In this document: piece by piece, positions 47,517-60,520 of the stretch | How the letters are laid out: the number at the start of each line of letters is the position of its first letter | How positions within the stretch are numbered: position 1 is the stretch's first letter | Translations under genes and position numbers: made by a program | Assembly (NCBI GenBank): GCA_002270565.1 | Contig: NQMI01000032.1 | Location: 125,320-189,319, forward strand | Source: Stenocarpella maydis | Taxonomy: Eukaryota; Ascomycota; Sordariomycetes; Diaporthales; Diaporthaceae | Length of the DNA: 64,000 nucleotides | Reading direction: 5' to 3' | The notes under the pieces: generated by a model | What the model saw: only the letters and a program-made list of their open reading frames with translations | What the model was told of the DNA's origin: nothing | Databases searched by the model: none

Positions 47517-50500
47517 GGCCAACAGGAGGGGTGGGGGGCCTATCGAGATGTGTTTCCCTAGACGCCCGGACTGATGGGAGAAGCTGGACGAGTCGGTGCC
47601 AAAGATGGCAGCAAGCTCGGCAGGGCTTGCTCGGGTGTGGTTGTTTTGTTCCTTTCGACAAGACGGCTCAATTAGCTCGAAACAGGACCATGATAGAGTC
47701 AACAATAGCCTCGTCTCACCAGCAAGGAGCTATTGAGTATCGTGGAATACCGTAAGGAGCCTCAACTGGTGGGATGGGGAAGAAAGAAAGGGAAAAAAAG
47801 CAGACAAGCCAAGGCGAGGAAGACAGGAATAGCGGGATGTCTCAAGGCAGTGACAGGACCACAAGCTGGCCCAGTTCACCCCACCAGGCTCTGATCCAAA
47901 CCACTCAAATTTTCTGGCCTTGGGGCTTATCGATAACGAGGTGGACTAAACTGCGGGCTGTGGTTGGACGACGCGTGGGTGGAGCAGACCAGAATGGATC
48001 GCGTACCCCTGCTAGTGAAGCCTCATCACTCGAGATCTTGGGGGCATCTCACCCAGACCGGGATCTTGACCAGAAAGTCCTGTCGGGTGAAGATTTATTT
48101 CGTGGTGTTGCTACCGGAGTCGGCGTGGCGCTCCAAGATCATGTGAGTCAACAGGGGTGAACTTCCGTTCGGCGATCCCAGATCATCGGTCAGAGAATTT
48201 CTATTCACCTGGCTCGGGGGCAGGGCAAGAGATGCACCCGGACAGTGCCTTCAAAATACAGTAGCGATGACTGGTACCAGGCTGACTCTCGATGTGCATT
48301 GAATGTCGGCCGCCTGCCAGTGACCTCGACATATCCAAGTGCTATATCAGGTCGGGTATGAGTATTTGATATTCGTATATACAATACCGTGAATGCCGGC
48401 CGTGCAGTGTTTGGGAGATCGAGGCATCCAAGCTCTGCCATCCGGCGTGTTGGTAGATGGTTGTTTCCAGGCACACTGACATAGATCCAGCTCCGGCTCA
48501 AGCTCCGACCCGGCCGGCCCAGAGCTTCGGATACGGAGCTGGTAGTGGCCATGAGCCAGTGTTACACTTGCCATCTGGCCCCTAAATTTTCAGGATACGA
48601 TCGAATCTCTCTGAGCTTCAATCAATTATATACCAAACAGTCCTTGTCGGCTGCTTGGTATGGAACGATTGGCCTAGCAAACATGGTCTCATGGCGCATG
48701 ACTTGACCGTCTGAAGTTTGAACTCCCACGGTTTGGGATTAGTTCACACACACACACCACCACACCAGAAAATTTGTTCACCGCCTATGCCAACTACAGT
48801 CAGATTTGTTCGCCTCAGCAATGAAATCCTCTGGGTGTTACCAATTTCGTTTGATCTCGATTTTGCAACCCAGAAAGAGCCTGCGTGTGCAATTCTCAGT
48901 CAGAGCACCGCCTCGACACAGAATTTTTATTGTGGCTTGCTTGCTGATGTCTTAGTCAAGACCGAGCGTGCAATTTCGTGCGCCGTGAAGCAAGCACACT
49001 GTTAGACATGGGATATTAGAGGCCGGGCCCGGTCCAACCAAGAACTGCCGTGAATGAGTTTCGAAAGGTGGGAGAAGACACATGCAGGTATCATGAGTTT
49101 TGCCATGGCAGGACGGGCCTCAGCTCGTCTTGAGCGACGTTTTGTACATGGTAGCTCTGGCCTCAGGTGATGACGGCGCATGTGATGCAACCTGATGCGG
49201 GCGGCCTGTCGGTGTGGAGCCCAGGGGGTTGCAATGTCGCAAGCCGCTGCAGGAAGGTGGTGCGGAGCAACATCTGGGCAAGCCCGGCAGAGCGATAGCC
49301 CCATGGATTCTTGTGGGATGAGCGGACATGGCGCGATGTGATAGGGAGACGGGACAATAAGGTTACCTCGATTCGATCTCGCAGACATGCATTGTTCAAG
49401 CACAGGAGGCGCTCTTTCGAGACCGGCCGGTACACCCTCTCTGAGAAACCTTGGACACAGGACTCGAGTGGTTGCTCAGAGGTATTGTTAGGATAGACAG
49501 CATACCCGGGACTTCTCTGGTGAGAACCTGACCTATCAGCTGCAGTGGTGTCTATACTCAGATTAGCGAGGACCTCTCAGACCGCATCAGTTGCAGACAG
49601 AGTAGAATATGCACCGGCTCACCGCCGCTGCAGCCAGTGTGCCACGGCTGTGGCTGAGGGTGTGGTCACCATCAATAATGCTGTTTTCAAGACGGCCCTG
49701 TCCAATGAGGAGGCGGTCGGGAAACCAACGATTCATCCCATCTCGCAGCGTGCCGGCCCACTTGATTTGCGCCGAGGTCATGCGGATCTGGGGAATGCGG
49801 CAAATATGTGGATAGATAAGGGACGGGTGATGGCTGCATGGCTGCATATGGCTGCAGCATGTACTATCTCTCTTGTGTAGCAAAGGCTGGACAAGCAGAT
49901 TTGGCTCGGCAGGGAGCAGCCTCGTTGCATTAGACACGATTCTCGAGGCACTCTACTCGATTGACCAATGCCATTACACGCCAACAAGCAGACGGGAGAA
50001 GAAAAGACAAAAGAGATTTCACCTGGGCTGGGTTGACTGGGTTGGCTGGGCTGGCTGGGCAGGTTTGGCGGCGTTAAAAAACCTGGAACTGGGGACAACC
50101 CAAGTGGGTAACTTTGACGGTCTGGAGTCCAGCTCTGCTGGGAAGCTGTGCTGAGCCGCATCGCATTTCCACCTTGGCCTGGGCCTCGCACGGCCTTTTG
50201 CTCGTCCTGAATCAGCTGGCCTGGGAAGGTGCTACCTCCTAGCCCCCCCAAGTGAACGCAGTCATCCTGGTAACCTTCCAAGGTTCCCCTCTGACAAGGT
50301 TCCCTCCGATCATTACGACAGCGCCTTGCTGGGACTGGGGCTCCCCCGTCACAACAACCTTGAACCTCCTGGGCATTAGTACGGAGTACACATCGCGCTG
50401 TGCGCGCATCCCTTCCTGTCAACAAGATCTATCTATCTACCACCTCCCCCTCTTACAATACTACTACTACTACTACTTCTTCTTCTTCTTCTCCCGCCGC

Positions 50501-50807
50501 CGCCGCCGCCGCCGCCGCTGTTACAACTGCCGCCAGCTCGTAATTGCCCCATTGCTCTCAATGCCGGGCACGATGCTATTCTAGCCAGCCCCCCCCCCTC
50601 TCGAGCCAAAGACATACATCGCTTGCTTGTATGACCGAGCTCCACCGACTGGGCTTGGAGCTGTGAATCCTACGCGTTCCCTCTGCGCCCCCAAACTCCC
50701 CCAAATCCCGGCCAGCTATAGAAATTTCTCCCAGGCGCGCAGTATCACGAGGCAGCCCACGATCTCACATCGGTGTCTGAGCCATACGTTACTTTCATGG
50801 AGGACTG
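47517..50807. other. Divergent intergenic region between ura2 and the TRP channel gene
   Basis: This 3.3-kb region holds the promoters of both neighbours. It shows a compound triplet microsatellite (50459-50519), a short Trp-coding-like TGG-rich repeat near 50030-50070 and no recognisable gene. ORFs of 100-215 codons are present but look random. Confidence 0.5.
50459..50519. repeat. Compound triplet microsatellite
   Basis: About six TAC, five TTC and eight or so CGC/GCC triplets follow each other directly, roughly 290 bp upstream of the TRP channel ATG. Length changes here could alter the 5' UTR or promoter. Confidence 0.9.
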
Positions 50808-50808
50808 A
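50797..50808 (+). promoter_or_regulatory. Minimal upstream ORF overlapping the TRP channel start
   Basis: ATG GAG GAC TGA at 50797-50808 encodes only Met-Glu-Asp, and its stop shares the A with the channel ATG (TGATG). This layout allows termination followed by reinitiation. Whether ribosomes use it is unknown. Confidence 0.6.
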
Positions 50809-53800
50809 TGGACGGAGCGGGCCACAACATGCCCGCCAGGAGGACGAGGATGCTGCCATTCACGAATCTGCTCCAGTCGATCAGGAGCAGTCGCCGTGGC
50901 GCGGATGATGACACCGAGGACGAGCGCCGAGCGTACTCGCGAACAAGACATGCCACTGCCGATTTCACGGAAGCAGACGACGATGACGACGACGAGGAAG
51001 AAGAAGAAGACGACGACGATGCCAACGACAACGAAGACTCCCCAGACGACGAGGACCGCGGTAGGATGCGCCCCTCCCGCGCGGTGCTGCCTCTGTTCTC
51101 CGAGTCTCACCTCGATTCCCTGCCCGTCTACAATATCACCCACACAATTCGCATGATAGTCCAGTCTAGAACTGAGACAGCTCTCACCTGGGATCAGCTG
51201 AGGTCGCCCCAGGTCTCACAGTTCCTGGTCAAGCCCATGCAGCAGCAGATCCGGACCCAGCATTTTTCCAGGGCCACCATATACGCCCTTATGGCAAATT
51301 GCCTGCAATTCGCAAAGGAGGGCCAGCTCAACCCAGGAAACGCGGGAACCAGTAGCACCAGGGCCAAGGTCTGCGAACTCCTGGCCATAAAGCTGCTCAA
51401 GGATTACACCACAAGGGAGCTCATCGATGCTCTGTCTTATGACTTCTATCCTTTACAAGGCATGCCCGGTACCCCTGGTGTGCAGACGCCCCTCACCCCT
51501 CGCGATGGAAAGCCAAAGCAGGCTGCCGCGAGGACCTCCTCTCTAGAGGTTGCCATCCGCGCTTCGGCCAAGCACTTCTTGGCACACCCGCTTGTCGTAC
51601 AGCAACTTGAAGCCATATGGAACGGCGCAATTAGTTTCTACTCCTCTGCGGACAACCTGCACAGGCAAAATATGAGGGACTCTATCGCATCGTACAGGGA
51701 ACGCAGTCCGCAGCGGCGAGAAGACGAGAGGACACCGCTCCTCCGGTTCCAGAAGGGTCTGAACCCTCCAAAACCCTCTGGCACAGATCTGCTACCGGCC
51801 AGGAGGACGGTGTCTCTGTATGACCCGCGCAACGCGTCCCTGCTCAAGCTTTCCAGACTTCGCGTGCCGCGCTACAGACAGTTCTTCTCCACATGCTCGC
51901 TGGCCATCCTGATCTGCCTCTTCTTGGCAGTCCTTGTCCAGAGGTCCCACCGCATCACCAGCCTTGAGTTGGTGTTCTGGTTCTGGAGCGCTGGCTTCAT
52001 GATGGACGAGCTTGTCGGCTTCACCGAGCAAGGCTTCTCGTTGTATATCATGAGCTTCTGGAACATCTTTGACCTGGGGATACTCGTGCTGTTGATCATA
52101 TACTACTGTATGCGCATCTACACCGTCTTCCTCGTCGGCTCACATCAGGGCATCGACGCCTACGATGTGCTAGCGGCCAATGCGGTCTTGCTGCTCCCGC
52201 GCATATTCTCAGTCCTGGATCACTACCCCTACTTCTCTCAGATTCTCCTCGCAATGAGAATTATGAGCGTTGATTTGGCGGCGGTCTTCGTTTTGATCTT
52301 CATCTCGTGCAGCGGATTTTTTGTCTTCTTCCTCACCAACACTAAGGCAGATGCACCTGAGGTGGCATACAAGATATTTCAAATCCTCATGGGTTTTACC
52401 CCGGCGGCTTGGGATGTGTGAGTCCATCTTTCTTCCGACTAGGGGTTCGCTCAGAGAGTCCGACTCTCCAATGGGGCGCCACTGCTGACAGTGAACAAAT
52501 AGCTGGCCCGCATACACTTGGCTCGACAGAACGTTGATGGCACTATTCCTGATTATTTGTCATTTCGTCGTAGTGTAAGTCTTACCTGTATCCTGGCTGC
52601 CGGGCGTTCACTGACCTCGTTGATAGCACCATCCTCATTACTGTCCTGACCAACTCTTTCATGTCCATTGCCTCCAACGCCAAGGAGGAGCACCAGTAGG
52701 CTGCGACCAGACAAGGAGACTTGTGTACGTACCGCTAACGAGAACACGCCAGGTTCCTTTTTGCTATCAACACGATTGCCATGGTGAAGGACCAGTCTCT
52801 CTTCTCATATGTTGCCCCCGGCAACATATTTGCGTGGATGCTGATGCCGTTCCGGTACTTCATGCCCCTGCGTCATTTCGTGTGGCTGAACCGGACCATT
52901 ATCAAGATCACACACTTCCCACTGCTATTCTGCATCTTCTTGTACGAGAAGTATATCCTCTCCCCTTCAATGTTCGAGCCGACAGATTTTGTCGAGCACC
53001 CGGAGCGCAGCCGGGCCCGCGCCTTGTCTATGAACCCTGTGGGCAGGTCTTCACTGTTCAGCCCAACCATCCGTATCCGAGAGGGTTCGGTGGCTGGGTT
53101 TCAACAGGATCGTGCTCTGGAGGAGGTTTTCAGGAGAACACCCGACTTTGCCTCCCTGCGCACCCAACGGATGAATGAGCGGAAGAGGACCCAAAGCGCC
53201 GTCAGGAACTGGATGGAGCGGACTGAGACCATACCTGAATCACCAAACAACTTCTCGACCATCGACAGCCGTGCACAGCCGGATTGGCAACAAAGACTCA
53301 ACGGAAGCAAGGAAAGGACGCCGGTGAGACTCCGGCATCACTCTGAGGTCAGGTCGATTATGAGTGACCCGGCAGAACTTATGTCGACCGTAGACGGGCC
53401 CTTGGATAGTGTCAGCCGGAGAGATCATGTGGAGCGCCGAATACTGAAGGATCAGGATGCCGACGACGAGCTGGTCACCAATGATGAAGATGAAGATGAG
53501 GCGGCAACTGCACCTAGCCGACAGAGTATCACAAGATCACGATACCATGAGGACGACGACGACTACTTCACAACTCCTGTCGTCAATCGATTCAGCAACC
53601 GCATCATCTCGACTTCTCTTGGCTCTTCGAACCGATCACCTGCCCACCAGCTAGCACCGCCTCCTCCGAAACGGTCTGGCATGCATAGCCGCACTTTATC
53701 CTCGAACACGATTCTCTTCAACCCACCCAAAAGTGGCCGTCTGCCTCCCAAGGATGATGATGATTCCTCTCCGGGACCACATTCCAAGACTCGCTCACGG

Positions 53801-54664
53801 CCTATAAGCGGTCGTCCAACTCCAGTCGAGAGCCCTGGACACAAGTCACCCCGGCGCACTGCCAATGCTGGCTCTTCCCGCCCCAGGCCGATAATGCCGC
53901 CCCGCGACAATATTCACACGGCTCCGCTTATCAGCCGCTTCACCGGCATGACTGCGGACCCGCAACCCCGCCGACCGGGAAAAGCCCGTCGCATGTCTTC
54001 CTCTGATCTCCTTGATGTCCAGTCAGATCTTGCCGGCGTTGGCGCAGACGACGCCTTCGGAGGCGTTCCGTCCAGCTTCGTCACGCAGATGGCTATGGCA
54101 ACGGGCATGATCACGCCGGGCGGCCCTCGCGGCAACGACAAGGCGCAGCGAGAACGTGACAATGACCGTGACCGGATGAGCCGGTTAGTACTGGCAAGGA
54201 TGAAAACGCTGGAGGAGGGCTTCTCAGACATGGTCAAAGAGATGAGGGCACTGCAGCGGTCGAGCACAGTGCTGTCCACCGCGCGCAACTCTGCGAGTGA
54301 AGGCGGGTCGGTCGTGTGGGACGGGGATGGAGATGGTGTGAAGACACCATATACGATATTCGAGACGGCGGGTAGGAATGGCGCAGCCACCGGTGGCCCG
54401 CGGACAAGCGGGAGAGGCTCCAAGGCCAACTCGATCGGCAAGACCAGTGGGTCTCGGCCAGGAAGCCGACGGGGTGGGAACAAGTCCAACCGCAACAGCG
54501 TGATACTGCGATCTCCTATCGAGTCGACCTTTCCGGGCGACTTCAAGGGCAAGGGTAGAGAGGTCGAGACGAGGCGCGACCACGAGGAGTCTGAATCCGA
54601 CGCCGGCGACGGGCAGGCTGGCATGGAGCGGCTAGGGATGGCGCGGAGGGGGAGCTCGTTCTGA
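50808..54664 (+). CDS. yvc1: YVC1-like vacuolar TRP calcium channel
   Basis: Four exons (50808-52417, 52503-52574, 52627-52695, 52753-54664) with introns of 85, 52 and 57 bp give 1220 residues. The N-terminal 100 residues include a long Asp/Glu run. A helical cytosolic part (about 100-350) precedes six membrane segments between about residues 360 and 590, with the pore region split by the first intron around Gly-Phe-Thr-Pro-Ala-Ala-Trp-Asp-Val-Trp-Pro. The long Ser-, Arg- and Pro-rich tail (about 600 residues) has acidic patches (Asn-Asp-Glu-Asp-Glu-Asp) and resembles filamentous-fungal members, which are longer than the 675-residue yeast Yvc1. Yvc1 releases Ca2+ from the vacuole under osmotic or oxidative stress. 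Family assignment is strong; the symbol is by homology. Confidence 0.93.
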
Positions 54665-55533
54665 GCGGTAATGAAGACAACGACGTTTATTGAAGGACAC
54701 GGGCCTATTTTGAGAGCAACCGTACAGGAGGGGCTTGCATACGACTTGGCGTTCTGACCGTGCGTTTCCTTGGTTCTGGCTGCTCTTCAAGCAACCTGCA
54801 TGGTACCTGCTACTGGCTATTTTTGGTTTTTGGGCATTATCCGTGTGCATAAGAACTGGTACTGTTCGGCAATGGTCAGGGGTGAGAGTGGCAATGGCGC
54901 TATTCCTGCTTTCTTCATGTTCTCTCTGTCTCATGTCTTTCTGGTTCTGGCATTTTGAGACTTGACATTGTTCTTTTCTGCTTTCCGGAAGAGTTGAGCT
55001 CATCTTGTATGATAATTTGTTTTTATCTGTTTGGCATTGGGAACATCCCGGGCATTCAGGGCGCAGAGAAACAAGGGCATGTGATGATGCATCTGCTTAT
55101 TTTTGTGTTACCCATTGGCAATCGATATCCATGATATGCATTGCGATGCTTTAATGTTGACCTCGGGATGCTGTTGAGATTTCTGTTTTTGAATATCTTT
55201 TGAGTAATGCCACAAGCAACCCTTTGCCTCTCTTCAGACCATTTTCCAAACGCCCGACGAGGTAACTGATCGTATGCGTATGTTTGCACAAGGATCATAT
55301 CCGCAGTGCTCTTGGGACTGCTTGAACAAAACTGTCTCTTCGGCTCGTACACAAACGCCGACCAGCCAGTCCACCATACCTAGGATACTCCGGCTTATGC
55401 TGCGAGGACTCTCGGAGCAGGCGCCGCTGCCGTTTCTGCCAAGGTATGATATCCTTTTTGCCGAAACCGGGGGAGGGGCCTCCACAGCCTCAAAACGCGT
55501 ACCGCTAAGTTCGTAATGCTGCCTTTTTGTGGT
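54665..55533. other. Convergent intergenic region, nothing recognised
   Basis: This 0.87-kb region holds the 3' ends of the TRP channel gene and the small helix protein. It is T-rich near 54,790-55,200. No gene is supported. Confidence 0.5.
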
Positions 55534-55921
55534 CTATACGCCACCGCCGGACCTGTCGACGGACACGTAGTAGTTTGAGTCGCCCGTCGCCCTCTGCGCC
55601 CTCTCGTTCCTGGCCAGGCTGCCGGACTGGTACTTGATGCCGATGGCCACGCCGGCGGCCGCCACGGCGAGGAGGGCGAGGCGTGGGTGGCGGGAACTGG
55701 TAAGAAGCGTAAGTGGTTAGGTTCTGTTGAACTTGTTTTTCCCTTTTTTTTCTTCTTTTTCTTATTTTCTTTTGTCTGGCTGTTTTTTGGTGTATGCGTT
55801 TCTTTTGTTGGGGGGGGGGGCTCGGGGTGCCTTGTAGCGGTGAGTGGAATTTGTCTTATGGGCATACTCACGTAAATGGGCGGGGGGCAGCGTGCGGCAT
55901 GTTGTTCCTGGCGTGATCCAT
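55534..55921 (-). CDS. 70-residue single-helix protein of unknown role
   Basis: Two exons (55872-55921 and 55534-55696) flank a 175-bp GTGAGT...ACCAG intron containing T-rich and G11 homopolymer tracts. The joined frame is exact and ends in TAG. The product starts Met-Asp-His-Ala-Arg-Asn-Asn-Met, has one hydrophobic helix (Leu-Ala-Leu-Leu-Ala-Val-Ala-Ala-Ala-Gly-Val-Ala-Ile) after a basic stretch, then a hydrophilic tail with Asn-Glu-Arg-Ala-Gln-Arg-Ala-Thr and ends Gly-Gly-Gly-Val. The basic start and helix would suit an inner-mitochondrial or ER single-pass protein, but I do not recognise a family. The gene is too short to be seen as a single ORF, so RNA evidence would be decisive. Confidence 0.65.
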
Positions 55922-57960
55922 GATGTTTTGATATTGGAGTTGGAGAAGGTTATGGCGGTGATGGGTCGAGCGTGTTGAACGTCCGGCCTTGCTATACTTC
56001 TTGTCTTTAGGTGGTAGATACACTATCCAAGTAGCAGGAAGGTTGGTGATAGGGTAGAATCTGGACAGCAGATAAATGGAGGGTTTGAAAAGAGAAATGC
56101 AAGGAACAAAATCTAAGCGGTCTGTCCCGAGAGCTTCCCCTCGAAAGGGGACGGAACGGTCCTGGGGTCTAAATAATCACAACGGTGACATGGGATTCTG
56201 TTGGGGAAGTGGGGACCCAGGAGAGAGCTTGACGTTAGACACGCGACATATTTCCCATTCCGGGGATCTATCGCTGTCGTAATTGACCGCTGATTTGCAG
56301 GGAGAAGCTGGGGAGAGATGGAGCTGCACGGACTATCGAGGACTACCGATCCCTGTCATGATGAGCATCGTTCGAGATTTGTGGCTCATGGCCTGTCTAA
56401 CTACTACACCATCGTTCATAAACATTACTCCGCCTTGCTATTGTCATCTCGTCAGGCGATGGCTGGATCGCAGTTGTCCACTTGGCTGTGAAAAGTGACA
56501 ATACTGCTTGTACTGACACGTTTGACAGCAGTGTGGAAACTGATGTCAGCATGCAGCAGGATATCTCGTGCAACCTTTGGGGCAGGATGAGACAGTGGTG
56601 GGCCTCCATTCTCTGAAGGATAGGATTCAACTCTGTACATGAGAATGATGGAGCAAGATTCCCTCCTTCCAAGCATTTGTGCTTGTAGGGTAGGTGTCCA
56701 GCTTGTGCAGCTATCTCTTGCCATACCAGAGCCAACTCTACTTCAAATGTTCAATGTTGCTCGAAATGCGCCTGGGGCCTGGCGTCATAGAGGGTGGGGC
56801 ACGCTGGGGCTCACCTTCCGATAGGACCCGATAAGTTGCCGAGTCGAAACCCGTCCTCCTCCTCACCTTGAAGTCGTTGATATACATACCCTGACTTGAA
56901 CTGCATACATAGGTCGTATTTATTATGTTCCAATACCTTTCTGCCGGATTCGATTGAGCGCTGGCATGATTCTCTCTGCTGTCAGGAGATTCAAGTGTAT
57001 GCCCTCGGTCGAGATCTGCATGCACAGATACAAAATACAGCACTTGGAAGATAACCACTGCGAGATGACTGGTCGAGCGAGGACGCGCATGCGTGCCTGT
57101 GCTCCTGTCTGATTGGGACATGTCAACTCCCACGTCGTTGGTCTCTTGGCCTTGTCTTGGTCTTGGGATTGGTAGCAGCAACATGCCAGCCTGCGCTTCT
57201 GCGGCACGGCTCACCATATGCACCCCTGGTTTGCCTGCTGCCTATCACCACCACTGAACCGTCACCACCGTCCCCGTGCCATGCATGCGGCTCTAGCGTG
57301 TGGGCAGTCTGTGGGCTGCTGCCTTGGGATCTCACGGAGTCAGCCTCATTAGGCACCTCAACCTTACTTAGTGAGTGCCTCAGCATGCTGACTGTGCTTG
57401 GCAAGTGACTCTAGGAATCCACACAGTCACTATCCATCTTTACTTTCATCGGGGTGCAATACACCGGACCAGAGATTCTCATTTGGCTGCTGGGTTCTGT
57501 CAGTCACAGGAGACCTCCCACGACCCAGCACAGGCTATCAGCCATGCAGTGGAATCAGGTAAGAATTACTTACCAGGCTGCTGTTTGAACCTGGCTGTGT
57601 TTGCTGTGCCCCTCCTTTAGCAGCACCAGGCACCATCGCCCAGTGCCGTTTGTTTCCTTTGTGAACCCGCAAGCCAAAGGCTGCTTGCTTCGTGTGAGAT
57701 TGACTGCCCGCCATTGTCTCAACCATCTCTCTGAGAAACCGGGACCGGATGACTTGGCCACCAAGTCACCTTTCCGATTACCATCATTTTCATCTGGTCC
57801 AACTGCCTGAGTGATAACTACGTACACCTTGCTCCTTCTCCTCGTCACCCAACAGACGCTATTGTGTTCATCACACAGTACTAATATTGAAGCCTCACAG
57901 ACATCAGCTGCTGAAGTTCTTGTGGGATCACCCCCAAGTAGTTGTGAAGCACAAAACAAG
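55922..57960. other. Divergent intergenic region, no supported gene
   Basis: This 2-kb region lies between the small helix gene and the acidic-tail gene and should hold both promoters. ORFs of 60-160 codons on both strands have no recognisable similarity. Confidence 0.5.
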
Positions 57961-60520
57961 ATGGTATGTCTACGTGTTACCCTGTATTCACTACATGGGT
58001 GCTCAAGTTACTAAGAACTGGGGAACAGGACCCGTCTGACCCCCTTTCTACGGGCGTCAATCCACTGCAACTGGACGAAGCCTTGCGCAACTCAAACTTC
58101 ACCTTCTTCAATGAGGAGCTCGAGCGCAACCATGTTGCCAAGCAGGCCCACAACAGCGACCTGTACAAGACACAGCAGGCGCTGCAGGGCAACCGGGCTG
58201 GCGACGTGGCCGTCTTGGTGTCATTCCCAGACTTCATCTCTACTCAAAGCTGTCAGAAGTCCGAGTTCAGGACGGCCAAGGTCATCTTGACGCGTGAACA
58301 GGTCCTCAACACAGGCTCTGCCAAGCTGGAGGAGCGCCTGAAGAGTCCGTCACACCAGAACCGGGCCAAGCGAGCCGCAGGTCCCCTCCCCGATGGTGTC
58401 ACTCACGTTCTGGACCTGTCCCCTTCGTGTGAGGAGGATGAATACACGCTTGCCCTGCAGCAGCTCTCACTCACTCCAGGCATCAAGCTTTGGTACCGCG
58501 CTTCAGCTTTTGGTGCCTCTCTGGAGGCTGTCTCGGGACATGACGATGCTTGCCGCTGCAAAGAGAGCTATGACACTGTGTACCCAATTCCATCGCCACC
58601 TCTGTCGATACAGGCGGAGATGACGCTCGGTGGCCTTAACTTTGCAGCCTATTTGCTTGATACCGAGTCCTGGTCCTACGATGATTACCGAGGAATAGAT
58701 GACTTCTGCCAGGTCCGCCAGGGTGCGAACGTCTTGAGACTGTTCAGGTCGCTTGCAGAGAATGACCTCCAGGTTGACTCTGCGGCCCGAAGTAAGTCTA
58801 CTTATTCTTCACCAGATCTAAGCCCTTCACAGGTCGACAGGCACTAATGCGCAATACAGTGTGGACGCTTGTGGGACTTTTCAGCATGCTCGAAATGACA
58901 AACTACGACCTCATTGTAAGCACAGTATAGCCCTGCGCAGATCTCACAATAAAACTAACAAGCACACAGCGCGATTCGGTTTTCACATGGTTCAACGCCG
59001 GCAACAACTACTCCTTCGTCGAGATCCTGCCGGAAGAGACACTCCGCATCGCAAGCATCATCCGCTCACCCGTCCTCGGCTTTGCTGCCTTCCGAATCCT
59101 GGTCAACGAACACGCGCTCGTTATTGCCGGCGACCAGATCCCCGGTCAGCAGGCCCAGAAGAACGCCACCATCTTCGGCCGCCGCATCTCGGGCTGCCTC
59201 TCGGGCACCGAGCAGGCAGACTCAGTCATGCGCATGGTAGAGCACGCTGGTGTCGCCATGGCGGAGAGGTACAAGAAGGCGGTTGATGACATCTGTGGCC
59301 CCAACGCCCTGGCCATCCTGGCCGTCCCCGAGTGGGACGAGCTCACCATGCTCGACCAGGTGATCCCCAGTGATCCGTCATTGCCCGTTCGCAGGACCTA
59401 CGACCAGCTTCTCCAGGCAACCCGGGCTACAATCCTGAAGGTGGTCATGAGATACCTCGACAATGCTTCGGCCATGCCACCAAACATGGTGACGCGGGAC
59501 AATTTCATCAGCCATGCGGCAAAGTCGAGGTGGGACCAAAGCGAGATCGGACTGTCTTACCTAATGCCATACAGAGAGGTTATCGCCTCTAGGTCCTTAT
59601 CCGCCATCTACACCGGCCTAAATAAGTACCAGCGTGCCCTATGCCCCTTTGTATGGGTCGAGATGCGCGACCTCGTCAAAGACCTCCGAGACAGAGACAC
59701 AACGGAAGCCTACGACGCCGCCTCAGCCTTCTCCATGGCATTCCAGGACGCCAAGAGAAACAATCAACTTGCGCCGGGCGCCAAACACCCAGAGATATTC
59801 GACACCCACAACCTGGCCTTCTACGAGCGCCTCTTCAACCACGCCGTCAACAGCCTGTCCAAGTATGCCAAGGAGCTCTCGGACCCACCCAGCAAGGATT
59901 TCGGCTACAACATCACACGGTACATGGTCCTCAGCCTCAACATTAGGGAGATGGACTACGTCCGCTTCGATGATGACTCCATCTACGAGGCTGAGATCCC
60001 TGAGACCGAGCTTGGCCCCACGGGGCCCGGTCCTAGCTACCACACGGGCACCACCGTGCCCAGTGTGTCGGACTCAATCGCGGGCGGCCTGGATGATATG
60101 GCCATCAGGGGTTCCGACGATGGAGACGGCGCCAGCACTGTCGTGGGGTCCGTGGTTGCCCAGGACGGGATCTCGACTGTGCTGGGCAGGGGCCGCGTCG
60201 TAGCTGCGTCGGCGTCTCTTGCCTCTGAGCAGTTCACGGATGATGGCGATCATGCGCTGAGCGCGGACTTTGCCGAGGCGGAGTTTGCGGTGCCTGCTGA
60301 GCACCAAGCGCGGGGCAGGGCACTGGCGGCGTATGTTGAGGGCTCGCAGGAGGACGATGGAGATGATGACGATAACGATATCGATGGCGATATCGACGAG
60401 TTTGGAGAGTCTGATTTGTCGGTTGACGAAGGTGTCGACAAGGATGATGACGACGATATCGAGATCATCTCGCGTGACGATGTTGCTGACGCGGCGCGTC
60501 AGCGGCCTCGTGGTGGTTAG
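57961..60520 (+). CDS. Conserved fungal protein of unknown function with acidic C-terminal tail
   Basis: Four exons (57961-57963, 58029-58791, 58860-58915, 58970-60520) give 790 residues. Introns of 65, 68 and 54 bp are GT-AG with TACTAA-, CACTAA- and ACTAAC-type branch sites. The first coding exon is only the ATG. Exons 3 and 4 join Tyr-Asp-Leu-Ile to Arg-Asp-Ser-Val-Phe-Thr-Trp-Phe in phase. The first 600 residues look globular and mixed helical, with no catalytic motif I recognise; no signal peptide or membrane helix is seen. The last 80 residues are Asp-rich (Asp-Asp-Asp-Asn-Asp-Ile-Asp, Asp-Lys-Asp-Asp-Asp-Asp) and end in a basic Arg-Pro-Arg-Gly-Gly. An acidic tail suits a chaperone-like, histone- or RNA-complex partner, but that is a guess. 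Confidence 0.85.
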
